Positions 1 to 6,164 of a DNA stretch of 9,491 nt are shown in pieces. Each line of letters begins with the position of its first letter. Position 1 is the stretch's first letter. A program made the position numbers and the translations under genes. Under the pieces are notes generated by a model, which ran no database searches, was not told the origin of the DNA, and worked only from the letters and a program-made list of their open reading frames with translations. This stretch comes from Panacagrimonas sp052387335 (GTDB taxonomy: Bacteria > Pseudomonadota > Gammaproteobacteria > Nevskiales > Nevskiaceae), in the NCBI GenBank assembly GCA_052387335.1, contig JBQTJH010000208.1:1-9491 (forward strand), given 5' to 3'.

Positions 1-346
1 AGCTGACGGTCTTGCCCTCCTGCACGTCGTAGAGCAGAACCGGAATCTCGGGCTCAGTATCTGAGGAAAAGCTCGCCACCGTGCCGCGACCAAACTTGGC
101 CGAGATCAGCAGCATGGCCGGACGCTGCGATTCCGGACCGAAATCCATGGCGCGGCCGTTGGTGTCCAGGTTGGAGCTGACGAAGATGCGCAGATAGCCG
201 TCCTGATACTTCGAGGCCTGTGCGTCAATTGCGTCGGCGGCCACCGGCGTCGCCACCGGCTTGACGAAGCGCCCCTTGCCACCGGAGCAGGCGATCAGCA
301 GGGTCGCGGCCAATAGCAGTGAAATCGAACGAAGGGTCAGTGGCAT
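1..346 (-). CDS. Putative lipoprotein of unknown function, 5' part only (runs off the left edge)
   Basis: I do not recognise this protein. An ATG at 346 opens a frame of 115 codons with no stop before the window edge, so the C-terminus is missing. The N-terminus is a typical lipoprotein signal: a short polar start with Arg6, a hydrophobic run (residues 8-19) and a lipobox L17-I18-A19-C20, followed by Ser-Gly-Gly. The +2 residue is Ser, not Asp, which by the enterobacterial rule suggests the outer membrane. The visible mature part looks like a folded, beta-rich domain (stretches such as YLRIFVSS, AMLLISAKF, IPVLLYDV) and has no motif I can name. No convincing Shine-Dalgarno sequence precedes the ATG. 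It lies 113 bp downstream of the ycgL stop on the same strand, so it may be read through from that unit or have its own promoter. The lipoprotein call is firm; the function is unknown. Confidence 0.75.
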   Translation of the reverse strand, partial: MPLTLRSISLLLAATLLIACSGGKGRFVKPVATPVAADAIDAQASKYQDGYLRIFVSSNLDTNGRAMDFGPESQRPAMLLISAKFGRGTVASFSSDTEPEIPVLLYDVQEGKTVS

Positions 347-459
347 GGGATCGGTGATGCGTATGCGCGCTGGACGCTCACGGGCGCAAATTGACGTGTA
401 CGCAAAGTGTAAGGCGCGCCGTCCTGCCGGGAGCTGAACTGCCGCGTGCAGACGCCCAT

Positions 460-729
460 TCAGTCACCGAAATGCAGATGGCCGTGCATGAGTCCGTCTG
501 GCGGCAGTTGCAGAAACCAGCCCGGGTTGGCAAGGCGCTGGATCACGCTAGACACATCGACTCTTGCCAGACGACGCTCCGGTCGCAGATCCAGCCGCAT
601 CACTTCGGTCAGGGCGCCCATGCGCTGGCGCAACTCGGCGGGCAGGGTCTGAATGTCCAGATCGGGCCTGGCGTAGAGATACATCTGGTCCTGCTTGCCA
701 CAGCGGTAGACGGTGCAGGGCGTGCTCAT
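460..729 (-). CDS. ycgL: YcgL domain-containing protein
   Basis: This 89-residue protein matches the small YcgL family, which is cytoplasmic and of unclear function. Visible family features are an N-terminal C-x-VY-x(3)-K-x-DQ-x-YLY stretch (residues 5-19), LPAELR (29-34), a central PERRLAR-x-DV segment (50-59), and the ending PGWFLQLPP (69-77), which mirrors the GFYLQLPPP ending I recall from family members. After that core there is a short His-rich tail (residues 78-89, three His in five positions). The ATG at 729 overlaps the TGA of the upstream membrane-protein gene as ATGA, and no Shine-Dalgarno sequence is visible, so translation is probably coupled. The length is about normal for the family. 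The family call is strong; no biochemical role can be given. Confidence 0.85.
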   Translation of the reverse strand: MSTPCTVYRCGKQDQMYLYARPDLDIQTLPAELRQRMGALTEVMRLDLRPERRLARVDVSSVIQRLANPGWFLQLPPDGLMHGHLHFGD

Positions 730-1520
730 GGTTTGGGCGGGTCTGGATGCTCGTGCGCGTAGGTGGCGTTGGCCTGAACCGAAGCGCGGATCTGGTCCAG
801 GTTTTCGCGCAGCATGTCGGAAATCAGCTCGTCCGTGCGCGGGTCCTGCAAAACCTGCTCGATCACGCGCCGGGCCGCGTCGATGACCGCCTCGGTCAGC
901 TCTTGTGCAAAGGGCAGGCGCGACAGCCGACCGGCCTGCGGGTCATCCCGCAGCTTCTCGGCAATCATGGCACGCAGTGATTGCTGATTTTGTTCAAGCG
1001 CGCGGGCGATGTTACGGGCGAAGCGGCCCTTGATCAGCACGTTCTGCACCTCGTCGAGCACTGCCACGGTGACCGCCGAACTGATCGACTCGACGATGGC
1101 GTTCTTGAAGCGATTGACCAGCCGATAGGTGAATTCGTCGCCCAGGGCGCGATCTGCGGCGCGGCCGAAGCGCGCAAACAGGATCAGAATGCGCAGCACG
1201 CGAAACAGGCGGAATCCGCGCAGGATCGGGTGCTGCAGCGGGATCATGCCCAGCACCTCGTACCAGTTGCGCTTGACGTAGTCGCGGGTCCAGCCCGCCG
1301 CGCGCCAGCGCCAGAGGAATTCCACGGCGAAAATCGCGCAGACGATGTAGTCGATGGTGAAGATCAAGCGGCTCGTGGGCTCGTCGACATCGCCCCACAT
1401 CTCCCAGGCCAGCAGGCCCACGGACAACACCGCCAGTAGCAGCATCAGCCAATCAATCAGGCCCAGGCGTCGCGCGGCCTCGTTGATATCCTTGCGCAGC
1501 GGAATGGTGGGCTGATTCAT
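726..1520 (-). CDS. Voltage-sensor-like (ion transporter family) membrane protein lacking a pore domain
   Basis: This 264-residue protein begins with four predicted membrane segments that resemble the voltage-sensor domain of voltage-gated cation channels. S1 is about residues 23-42. S2 is about 52-72 and carries the signature F64-x-x-E67-x-L-x-R71. S3 is about 82-95, with N85-x-x-E88-x(5)-P94, where channels normally have Asp at the acidic position. S4 is about 100-119, with Arg at 101, 104, 107 and 110 (three-residue spacing) and again at 117 and 120. No S5, selectivity filter or S6 follows. Residues 121-264 are mostly charged and helix-like, probably cytoplasmic; a weak hydrophobic patch lies at 145-156. 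Databases would likely call it 'ion transporter'. The start is well bounded: an in-frame TAG lies four codons upstream and only CAT CCG GCC separate it from the ATG. It is the first gene of a two-gene unit with ycgL. The voltage-sensor call is strong; transport activity is unproven. Confidence 0.8.
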   Translation of the reverse strand: MNQPTIPLRKDINEAARRLGLIDWLMLLLAVLSVGLLAWEMWGDVDEPTSRLIFTIDYIVCAIFAVEFLWRWRAAGWTRDYVKRNWYEVLGMIPLQHPILRGFRLFRVLRILILFARFGRAADRALGDEFTYRLVNRFKNAIVESISSAVTVAVLDEVQNVLIKGRFARNIARALEQNQQSLRAMIAEKLRDDPQAGRLSRLPFAQELTEAVIDAARRVIEQVLQDPRTDELISDMLRENLDQIRASVQANATYAHEHPDPPKP

Positions 1521-1637
1521 GGCCGGATGCTAACGACGCAGATCGCCGACCGCGAGCGCCACACCGCGTAATGGAAGTTCAGATGCGATTCAGCGCGCTC
1601 AGGCTTCAATCCGGCCACAACATTCTGGAAACAAGTC
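1521..1637. other. Divergent intergenic region, no clear promoter elements
   Basis: This gap separates the minus-strand voltage-sensor gene from the plus-strand small ORF and lipoprotein. It should hold promoters for both directions. I looked for -35/-10 pairs on both strands and found only weak matches, for example TAGCAT near the minus-strand start. I do not see a convincing terminator or operator. Confidence 0.3.
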
Positions 1638-1814
1638 ATGCCCAAGCGTCCTTCCTTGATCGCCTTCGTCTGGGCCGATACCGACATCGTCATCGATGAA
1701 GCGTTCATGAGCTCGCGGCAGCGTTCACGCCGCAAGCCGTCGCAGGTCTGCGCCTTTATCGCTGCGCGCGGCCCGCAGAACGCGGACACCGCGCGCCGGA
1801 ATGGATCGCGATGA
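1638..1814 (+). CDS. Possible small protein, 58 residues, unknown function
   Basis: An ATG at 1638 opens a 58-codon frame ending in TGA at 1812-1814, which overlaps the ATG of the next lipoprotein gene as ATGA. A GGAAA stretch at 1627-1631 could act as a ribosome binding site. By my hand count, about 45 of 57 codons end in G or C, comparable to the real genes nearby. The product starts MPKRPSLIAFVWADTDIVID and continues with an Arg/Lys-rich middle. It has no signal peptide, membrane segment or motif I recognise. Support is the coupled overlap, codon bias and possible binding site. Against it are the short length and the lack of a known family; a chance ORF in GC-rich DNA remains quite possible. 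Confidence 0.35.
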   Translation: MPKRPSLIAFVWADTDIVIDEAFMSSRQRSRRKPSQVCAFIAARGPQNADTARRNGSR

Positions 1815-2089
1815 GCAGCCTGGCGAGCTTTCTGCGCTTCGGTCTACTGGCACCGATCACCGTGGTGCTGCTGATTGCAGCCTGTTCGCGAGCCACCCCG
1901 GAAAACTACGCCAAGCTGCGCGGTGGTATGGAGCGTGAGCAGGTGTACGAGATTCTGGGCAAGCCCGATGAAGTGGCCGGTGGGGGCATCGGCGAGCTGA
2001 GCATTTCTTCCGAGACCTGGAAGGGCCACAAGCAGACCATTCACGTGACCTTCGGCGGCGAAAAACTCGCGCTCAAGTCGATTACCTAG
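1811..2089 (+). CDS. Small BamE/SmpA-like lipoprotein
   Basis: This 92-residue protein has a lipoprotein signal peptide: Arg9, a hydrophobic run at residues 10-24, and the lipobox I22-A23-A24-C25 followed by Ser26, which suggests outer-membrane sorting. The mature part begins with Y33-A-K-L-R-G-G-M40 and continues E-x-V45-x-x-I48-L49-G50-K-P52. This is the 'YxxlxxGMsxxeVxxiLGxP' pattern of the BamE/OmlA (SmpA) fold and of related small lipoproteins such as the DUF3862 group. A beta-rich end follows (ETWKG, TIHVTF). It is too short and too divergent to call BamE itself, and its neighbours do not link it to outer-membrane assembly. The start overlaps the stop of the upstream 58-codon ORF. GGA at 1803-1805 lies close to the ATG as a weak ribosome binding site. 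Confidence 0.75.
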   Translation: MSSLASFLRFGLLAPITVVLLIAACSRATPENYAKLRGGMEREQVYEILGKPDEVAGGGIGELSISSETWKGHKQTIHVTFGGEKLALKSIT

Positions 2090-2157
2090 AATGAGGCAAG
2101 CGAGTAGGCGCACAAGGCGTCCGGGATCGCGCTGAAACGGCCGTGGGCGGCCCGGCA

Positions 2158-2163
2158 TAAAAT
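2158..2163 (+). promoter_or_regulatory. Candidate -10 element for the Nudix-MBL gene
   Basis: TAAAAT matches the sigma-70 -10 consensus at 5 of 6 bases and sits 28 bases before the ATG at 2192, implying a 5' leader of roughly 20 bases. The best upstream -35 candidate, CTGAAA at 2132-2137, is 4 of 6 with a 20-base spacer, which is too long to be ideal. The AT-rich hexamer stands out in GC-rich surroundings. Confidence 0.35.
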
Positions 2164-2191
2164 CGCGGTCCTGACTCACCGATGCCCGCTC

Positions 2192-3547
2192 ATGGCCGAG
2201 ATCCCGATTCGCGCAGCCGTCACCGCCGTCCTGCATTACCAGGACGAGATTTTTATGGTGCGCCGGCAGCCGGCGCTGATGTCCTTCCCCGGCTATTGGG
2301 CCTTTCCCGGCGGCAAGATCGACGCTGAGGACGCCGCCGCACCGCCGCGCAGCGGCAGCTGGTGCGCGGGAATTGATGCCACGGTCCTGCAAGCCCTGGT
2401 GCGGGAACTCCGGGAAGAGGTTGGCTTTGACCTGGACCAGGCCGTCGCCGCTGGCGAGGTCGAGGCCGTTCACCAGATTGGTCATGCGCTGACCCCGGCG
2501 TTCGTGCCGGCGCGCTTCGACACCCTGTTTTTCCGCGTGCGTTTGCGCAGCCGACCCGAGATCAAGCTGGATATCGGTGAGGTCGATCAGTGCCGCTGGG
2601 CGCGCCCGGCCGAGTTGCTCAGTGAATACCTGGACGGCCAGTTGCTGCTGGCGCCGCCCACCTCGGCGACGGTTGCGCTGTTCGCGCGTGGTGGCGGCAC
2701 CGTGCCAGCCGATGAGGAGCTGGAGGCGAAGCATCAGGAGCAGCTGCCGATGCTGGAACCGCTCGGCGGCCTGCGCTTGATTCCGGTTCGATCCAACACC
2801 CTGCCGCCGGCGTTCCACACCAATTGCTTTTTGCTCGGCGATACGCCTGATGCACGCATCCTGGTGGATCCTTCACCCTGGAACGATAGCGAGCTCGACG
2901 CCTTGCATGCGCGGGTCAAGGATCTCGGCATCAGCGAGATCTTTCTGACCCACCACCACCCGGATCATCGCGAGCGGGCCGACGCACTGGCGCGGCGTAT
3001 GGGTCTGGGCATGGCGATGAGCGCGGATACGCGCAAGCGCATCAGCCAGACCACGCCGGGATTCTTCGATGGAGTGGCGACACGTATCGTCAGCGATGGC
3101 GATGTGCTGGTGCAGTGGAACGGCCGGCCGGTGCGCGCGCTGGCGGTGCCGGGCCACGACGAAGGCCAGCTCGCGCTGATGCCCGATGACGCCGCCTGGT
3201 GCATCGTCGGCGATTTGATCCAGGGTGTTGGGACCGTGGTGATTCACAAGCCGGAAGGCAATATGCGGCGCTACTTCGACTCGCTGGCGCGGGTCATCGC
3301 ACTGGATCCACGCGTGATCATTCCCTCGCACGGCATGGCGATGGGCACCACGCATCGCCTGCAGGAGACACTCAAGCATCGCAAGCTGCGTGAGGCCGCG
3401 GTGCTGGATCTGTATCGCGCCGGGCGCAGCACGGCCGAGATGCTGAGCGCGATCTACCGTGACCTGGATCCGCGTCTACTGCCGCTTGCGCAACAGAACA
3501 TCGAGGCGCATCTGGACAAGCTCAGGGAAGAAGGCGCCCTGGCGTAA
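2192..3547 (+). CDS. Nudix hydrolase fused to an MBL-fold (LACTB2-like) hydrolase
   Basis: This 451-residue protein has two enzyme domains. Residues about 5-165 form a Nudix domain, a family that hydrolyses nucleoside diphosphates linked to another group. It has the FPGYWAFPGGK entry (32-42) and the catalytic half of the Nudix box R71-E-L-R-E75-E76-V-G78-F79, but 24 residues separate E46 from R71 where the canonical box has 7. Residues about 190-451 form a metallo-beta-lactamase-fold domain with all expected metal ligands: H254-x-H256-x-D258-H259, H322 in PGH, D341 in VGD and H380 in PSHG. Its C-terminal third (HRKLRE, the T-x-E-M-x-x-x-IY stretch, and a final AHLDKLREEGAL) resembles the LACTB2 family, where this part forms a small helical domain. 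LACTB2 is a nuclease and other relatives are thioesterase-like, so the substrate is open. It is probably cytoplasmic and monocistronic; the next gene is convergent, 39 bp away. No Shine-Dalgarno sequence is visible. The domain calls are strong. Confidence 0.9.
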   Translation: MAEIPIRAAVTAVLHYQDEIFMVRRQPALMSFPGYWAFPGGKIDAEDAAAPPRSGSWCAGIDATVLQALVRELREEVGFDLDQAVAAGEVEAVHQIGHALTPAFVPARFDTLFFRVRLRSRPEIKLDIGEVDQCRWARPAELLSEYLDGQLLLAPPTSATVALFARGGGTVPADEELEAKHQEQLPMLEPLGGLRLIPVRSNTLPPAFHTNCFLLGDTPDARILVDPSPWNDSELDALHARVKDLGISEIFLTHHHPDHRERADALARRMGLGMAMSADTRKRISQTTPGFFDGVATRIVSDGDVLVQWNGRPVRALAVPGHDEGQLALMPDDAAWCIVGDLIQGVGTVVIHKPEGNMRRYFDSLARVIALDPRVIIPSHGMAMGTTHRLQETLKHRKLREAAVLDLYRAGRSTAEMLSAIYRDLDPRLLPLAQQNIEAHLDKLREEGALA

Positions 3548-3586
3548 ATCACGGGCTGTCGCCCTCATGCTAATCCGCTAATCGTG

Positions 3587-4285
3587 CTACTTAAGCTCCA
3601 TCTTGAGTTGCTCGTCACCGCCCTTGGTCTGCTCGACTCGCACCGCAAGATAATCACGAGAGGGTGCCAGCCAGAAGCGCGTGGATTTCTTGGGGTCGTC
3701 GACGCGCTCGACGCGCACGGTGTCGAACGCCCCGGCGGGTGTCTGCACGGTTTCGCGCGCCATGATGCGAAAGCGATAGGCCTTGACCCGATCATCCTCC
3801 ACCTTGGTGACGGTGATTTCTTCCGGGCCGGGTTCTCCGCCGCGCGCAATGACCCAGTTCTGCACTTCGATCTGCATCGCCAGGCGATCAATCATTCCGG
3901 CGGTCAGGGGGCGCAACTCCCCGGCGCTGGAACGCACCAGTCCGTCCTTCCAGTTGAAGGCCAGTGAGAAATTGTCCTTGGGCTTGTCCGCGCGCTGAAA
4001 TTCAAATTTGTTGGAGCGGACGTGACCATCGACCACGCAGAATTCAGAGCGCTCGGTGACTTGGCCGATGAAAAGCCGCGCCAGGCCCGAGGGCTTGGCG
4101 ACATATTCATACGTCCAGCAGCCCGTCTGCTCCTGCGGCGCCAGGCGAAATTCCGCCGCCCCCAAGGTCAGCACGCCGCGCGTCAGCGCATAGTGGGCGT
4201 CGCTGGGCTTGAGTTCGGCCGCCGCTGCGGGCGCGGCGAGTGACAGCGACAGCAGACTCGCAGCCATCAACCCGAGCAGTTTCAT
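3587..4285 (-). CDS. DUF3108 domain-containing exported protein
   Basis: This 232-residue protein begins with a signal peptide: MK, a hydrophobic run to about residue 18, and a likely AAA cleavage site before Glu24. It is therefore probably periplasmic. The mature part matches the DUF3108 family as I know it: YALTRGVLTLGAAEFRL near the start, then a repeated beta-strand pattern, a central segment on parameters of the form DRLAMQIEVQNWVI (about 133-146), and late strands TPAGAFDTVRVERV and TRFWLAPSRDYLAVRVEQ. The biochemical role is unknown. It is the third gene of the purM-purN operon: its ATG overlaps the purN TGA as TGATG, and a strong GGAGGA ribosome binding site sits nine bases upstream inside purN. 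Its presence behind purN is a recurrent neighbourhood in pseudomonads and xanthomonads (from memory) rather than evidence of a purine role. Confidence 0.88.
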   Translation of the reverse strand: MKLLGLMAASLLSLSLAAPAAAAELKPSDAHYALTRGVLTLGAAEFRLAPQEQTGCWTYEYVAKPSGLARLFIGQVTERSEFCVVDGHVRSNKFEFQRADKPKDNFSLAFNWKDGLVRSSAGELRPLTAGMIDRLAMQIEVQNWVIARGGEPGPEEITVTKVEDDRVKAYRFRIMARETVQTPAGAFDTVRVERVDDPKKSTRFWLAPSRDYLAVRVEQTKGGDEQLKMELK

Positions 4286-4965
4286 CAGAATGCTTCCTCC
4301 ACATCGTCGAGCGTGCAGGCTTGAGACCGCACCCGTCCAAACAATTCAACGCCGCCCTGAACCTGCTTGAGCACGCCGCGTGCCATCCAGGCAACCGCCT
4401 GCGGCAGGATGCGGATTTCGACCTTTTGCATGACACGCTCGGCCAGGGACTGAGCCGTATCCTGCGCCTCGACCCTGACACCGCCCTGAATGATGGCGGC
4501 GCCGCCGTCGAGTTCGGCGCTGACGAAGTGAACCGTGGCGCCGTGCTCGACATCACCCGCGTCCAGCGCGCGCTGATGCGTGTGCAGCCCCGGATATTTC
4601 GGCAGCAGCGAGGGATGGACATTGATCAGGCGGCCTTCGAAGCGCTGTACAAAGCCGGCACCGAGCACGCGCATGAAACCGGCCAGTACCACGATGTCGG
4701 GCTGCAGAGCCTCCAGCTGTGACTGCAACGCCGCGTCGAAGGCTGCGCGGTCGGCGTACGCGGTATGCGGCACGGTAAAACAGGGCAGCGAGACCAGCGC
4801 CGCGCGCTGCAGCGCCGGGACGCCGGCCCGATGGCTGATCACGCCGACGATCTGGCCGTGGATATGACCGGCTGCACAGGCCTCGATCAGTGCTTGCAGA
4901 TTGCGGCCCTGACCCGAGACCAGCACCGCGATGCGGGCCGGTGCTGCTGCGACGGGCTCAGGCAA
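4285..4965 (-). CDS. purN: Phosphoribosylglycinamide formyltransferase (GAR transformylase)
   Basis: PurN transfers a formyl group from 10-formyltetrahydrofolate to GAR, giving FGAR in the third step of purine synthesis. The protein is 226 residues by the chosen start. The catalytic triad is intact: N115 and H117 in INVHPSLLPKYPG, and D153 in HFVSAELDGG, each offset by +9 from E. coli N106, H108 and D144. The folate-side segment IVVLAGFMRVL (91-101) is also present. The phosphate loop reads S17-G-Q-G-R-N22, with Arg21 where E. coli has Ser12. No ATG or GTG is available at the N-terminus; the best start is TTG at 4965, with CAGGG eight bases upstream. An in-frame TGA lies ten codons before the TTG. 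This start overlaps the purM stop by eight bases. The identification is firm; the exact start is less so. Confidence 0.95.
   Translation of the reverse strand: MPEPVAAAPARIAVLVSGQGRNLQALIEACAAGHIHGQIVGVISHRAGVPALQRAALVSLPCFTVPHTAYADRAAFDAALQSQLEALQPDIVVLAGFMRVLGAGFVQRFEGRLINVHPSLLPKYPGLHTHQRALDAGDVEHGATVHFVSAELDGGAAIIQGGVRVEAQDTAQSLAERVMQKVEIRILPQAVAWMARGVLKQVQGGVELFGRVRSQACTLDDVEEAF
4295..4300 (-). promoter_or_regulatory. Strong Shine-Dalgarno site for the DUF3108 gene
   Basis: GGAGGA on the minus strand lies nine bases before the ATG at 4285, within the last codons of purN. It is the strongest ribosome binding site seen in this window and supports that start and independent re-initiation in the operon. 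Confidence 0.75.
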
Positions 4966-5989
4966 ATCGCACGCCCTGACGACCCTTGATCACCTCGCCC
5001 AGCACCCAGGGACGCAGGCGTGACTTGCGCAGCAGGGCCATGGCCTCGTCCACCTTGCTGCGCGGCATGACCATGGCGAAGCCGACACCGCAGTTGAACA
5101 CGCGGCGCATCTCGTCGGTCTCCACCGAGCCTTCGGTCTGCAGCCAGTCAAAAATTTCCGGGCGCTGCCAACTCGCCGTGTCGACGATGGCGCTGGTGTT
5201 CCTGGGAAAGCAGCGGGTGAGATTGCCGGTGATGCCGCCGCCGGTGATGTGCGCCATGCCGCGAATGGGGATACGCGCGTCCAGCAGCTTGTGCACCGCC
5301 TTGACATAGATCTGTGTCGGCGCGAGCAGGGCGTCGCCCAGCGTGCCCTTGCCAAAGGTCTGGTCGAGCGTATGGCCGCCGACCGCGAGAATCTTGCGCA
5401 CCAGCGAATAGCCGTTGGAATGCGGGCCGCTGGAGGGCAGGGCGACGATCACATCACCCGGCTTGATCTTGCTGCCGTCGATGATCTTGGACTGCTCCAC
5501 CACCGCCACGCAGAAGCCGGCGAGATCGAAGTCGTCGGCGTTGTATAGGCCCGGCATCTCGGCGGTTTCGCCGCCCACCAGCGCGCAACCGGCCTGCTTG
5601 CAGCCGTTGGCAATGCCACTGATGACCAGCGCGGCGGTGCGCGGTTCGAGCTTGCCGGTGGCGTAGTAGTCGAGGAAGAACAGGGGCTCGGCGCCTGAGA
5701 CCAGCACATCGTTGACGCACATGGCGACCAGATCGATACCCAAGCCCTCGACCTTGCCGGACTCGATGCCCAGGCGAAGCTTGGTGCCGACGCCGTCGGT
5801 GCCGCTGACCAGAATCGGCTTCTTGTACTTCTTGGGCAGGCTGACCAGCGCGCCGAAGCCGCCGACGCCGGCCAGCACCTCGGGCCGGCGCGTGGAGCGC
5901 ACGATGGACTTAATGTTGTCGACCAGGGCATCGCCGGCCTCGATATCAACGCCGGCGTCGCGGTAGGAAAGGGGTTTGCTGGGACTCAT
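4958..5989 (-). CDS. purM: Phosphoribosylformylglycinamidine cyclo-ligase (AIR synthetase)
   Basis: PurM uses ATP to close FGAM to AIR, the fifth step of purine synthesis. With the start at 5989 the protein is 343 residues, the normal family length. Visible signatures are SYRDAGVDIEAGDALVDNI at the N-terminus, the G63-T-D-G-V-G-T-K70 motif, D86-L-V-A-M-C-V-N-D94, the PLFFLDYYATGKL segment, CALVGGETAEMPGLY, ALPSSGPHSNGYSLVRK and AHITGGGITGNL. The frame stays open upstream to an ATG at 6076, but the extra 29 residues are unconserved, Arg/Pro-rich and would cover the likely promoter, so I prefer 5989. No clear Shine-Dalgarno site precedes 5989. It is the first gene of the purM-purN-DUF3108 operon and divergent from the DUF2066 gene. 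Confidence 0.96.
   Translation of the reverse strand: MSPSKPLSYRDAGVDIEAGDALVDNIKSIVRSTRRPEVLAGVGGFGALVSLPKKYKKPILVSGTDGVGTKLRLGIESGKVEGLGIDLVAMCVNDVLVSGAEPLFFLDYYATGKLEPRTAALVISGIANGCKQAGCALVGGETAEMPGLYNADDFDLAGFCVAVVEQSKIIDGSKIKPGDVIVALPSSGPHSNGYSLVRKILAVGGHTLDQTFGKGTLGDALLAPTQIYVKAVHKLLDARIPIRGMAHITGGGITGNLTRCFPRNTSAIVDTASWQRPEIFDWLQTEGSVETDEMRRVFNCGVGFAMVMPRSKVDEAMALLRKSRLRPWVLGEVIKGRQGVRFA
4974..4978 (-). promoter_or_regulatory. Shine-Dalgarno-like site deciding the purN TTG start
   Basis: CAGGG on the minus strand lies eight bases before the TTG at 4965, inside the 3' end of purM. No ATG or GTG lies between the upstream in-frame stop and the conserved IAVLVSG strand, apart from a GTG within the strand itself, so this site supports TTG as the initiator. 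Confidence 0.5.
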
Positions 5990-6027
5990 CGGACGATGAA
6001 GGGCGGCTGGACCGTGGCGGGACACGC

Positions 6028-6033
6028 ATTTTA
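6028..6033 (-). promoter_or_regulatory. Candidate -10 element for the purM operon
   Basis: On the minus strand this reads TAAAAT (5 of 6 to consensus), immediately preceded by TG, about 38 bases before the preferred purM start at 5989, giving a leader of about 30 bases. There is no good -35 at the right distance. I see no clear PurR-type operator. This supports the shorter purM start because it lies inside the longer open frame. Confidence 0.45.
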
Positions 6034-6164
6034 CAGGCCGAAACCGCGGATGCGGGCTTGGCTGGCGAAACTTCATGCGAGATTTTCCTGTGATGTCGGT
6101 TGCTTGGCATCGTGCGCAGGTGCGCCGCTTTCAACTTGGGGGCGAGCGCCTCGATAATCCGGAC

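Noticed and set aside
391..413. TTGACG on the plus strand resembling a -35 element
   Set aside because: No -10 occurs at 16-18 bases, and no plus-strand gene follows.
1517..1789. 90-codon minus-strand frame opposite the small ORF
   Set aside because: It overlaps the start of the voltage-sensor gene in another frame, would fill its promoter region, and shows no recognisable protein features. The plus-strand frame has better codon-end bias and a coupled overlap.
2139..2152. Hairpin GGCCG-TGGG-CGGCC downstream of the small lipoprotein gene
   Set aside because: There is no T-run on the plus strand, and a five-pair GC stem is expected by chance in DNA this GC-rich. It also lies very near the Nudix gene's candidate -10.
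1844..2818. Long 324-codon minus-strand frame across the small lipoprotein and Nudix domain
   Set aside because: It is antisense to two well-supported genes, rich in Arg, Gln and His, and has no domain pattern; it is typical of shadow frames in GC-rich DNA.
3548..3586. Short GGGC-TGTC-GCCC stem and a tandem GCTAATC repeat between the convergent Nudix-MBL and DUF3108 genes
   Set aside because: A four-pair stem without a T-run is too weak for a terminator, and two 7-base copies are not enough to call a repeat element.
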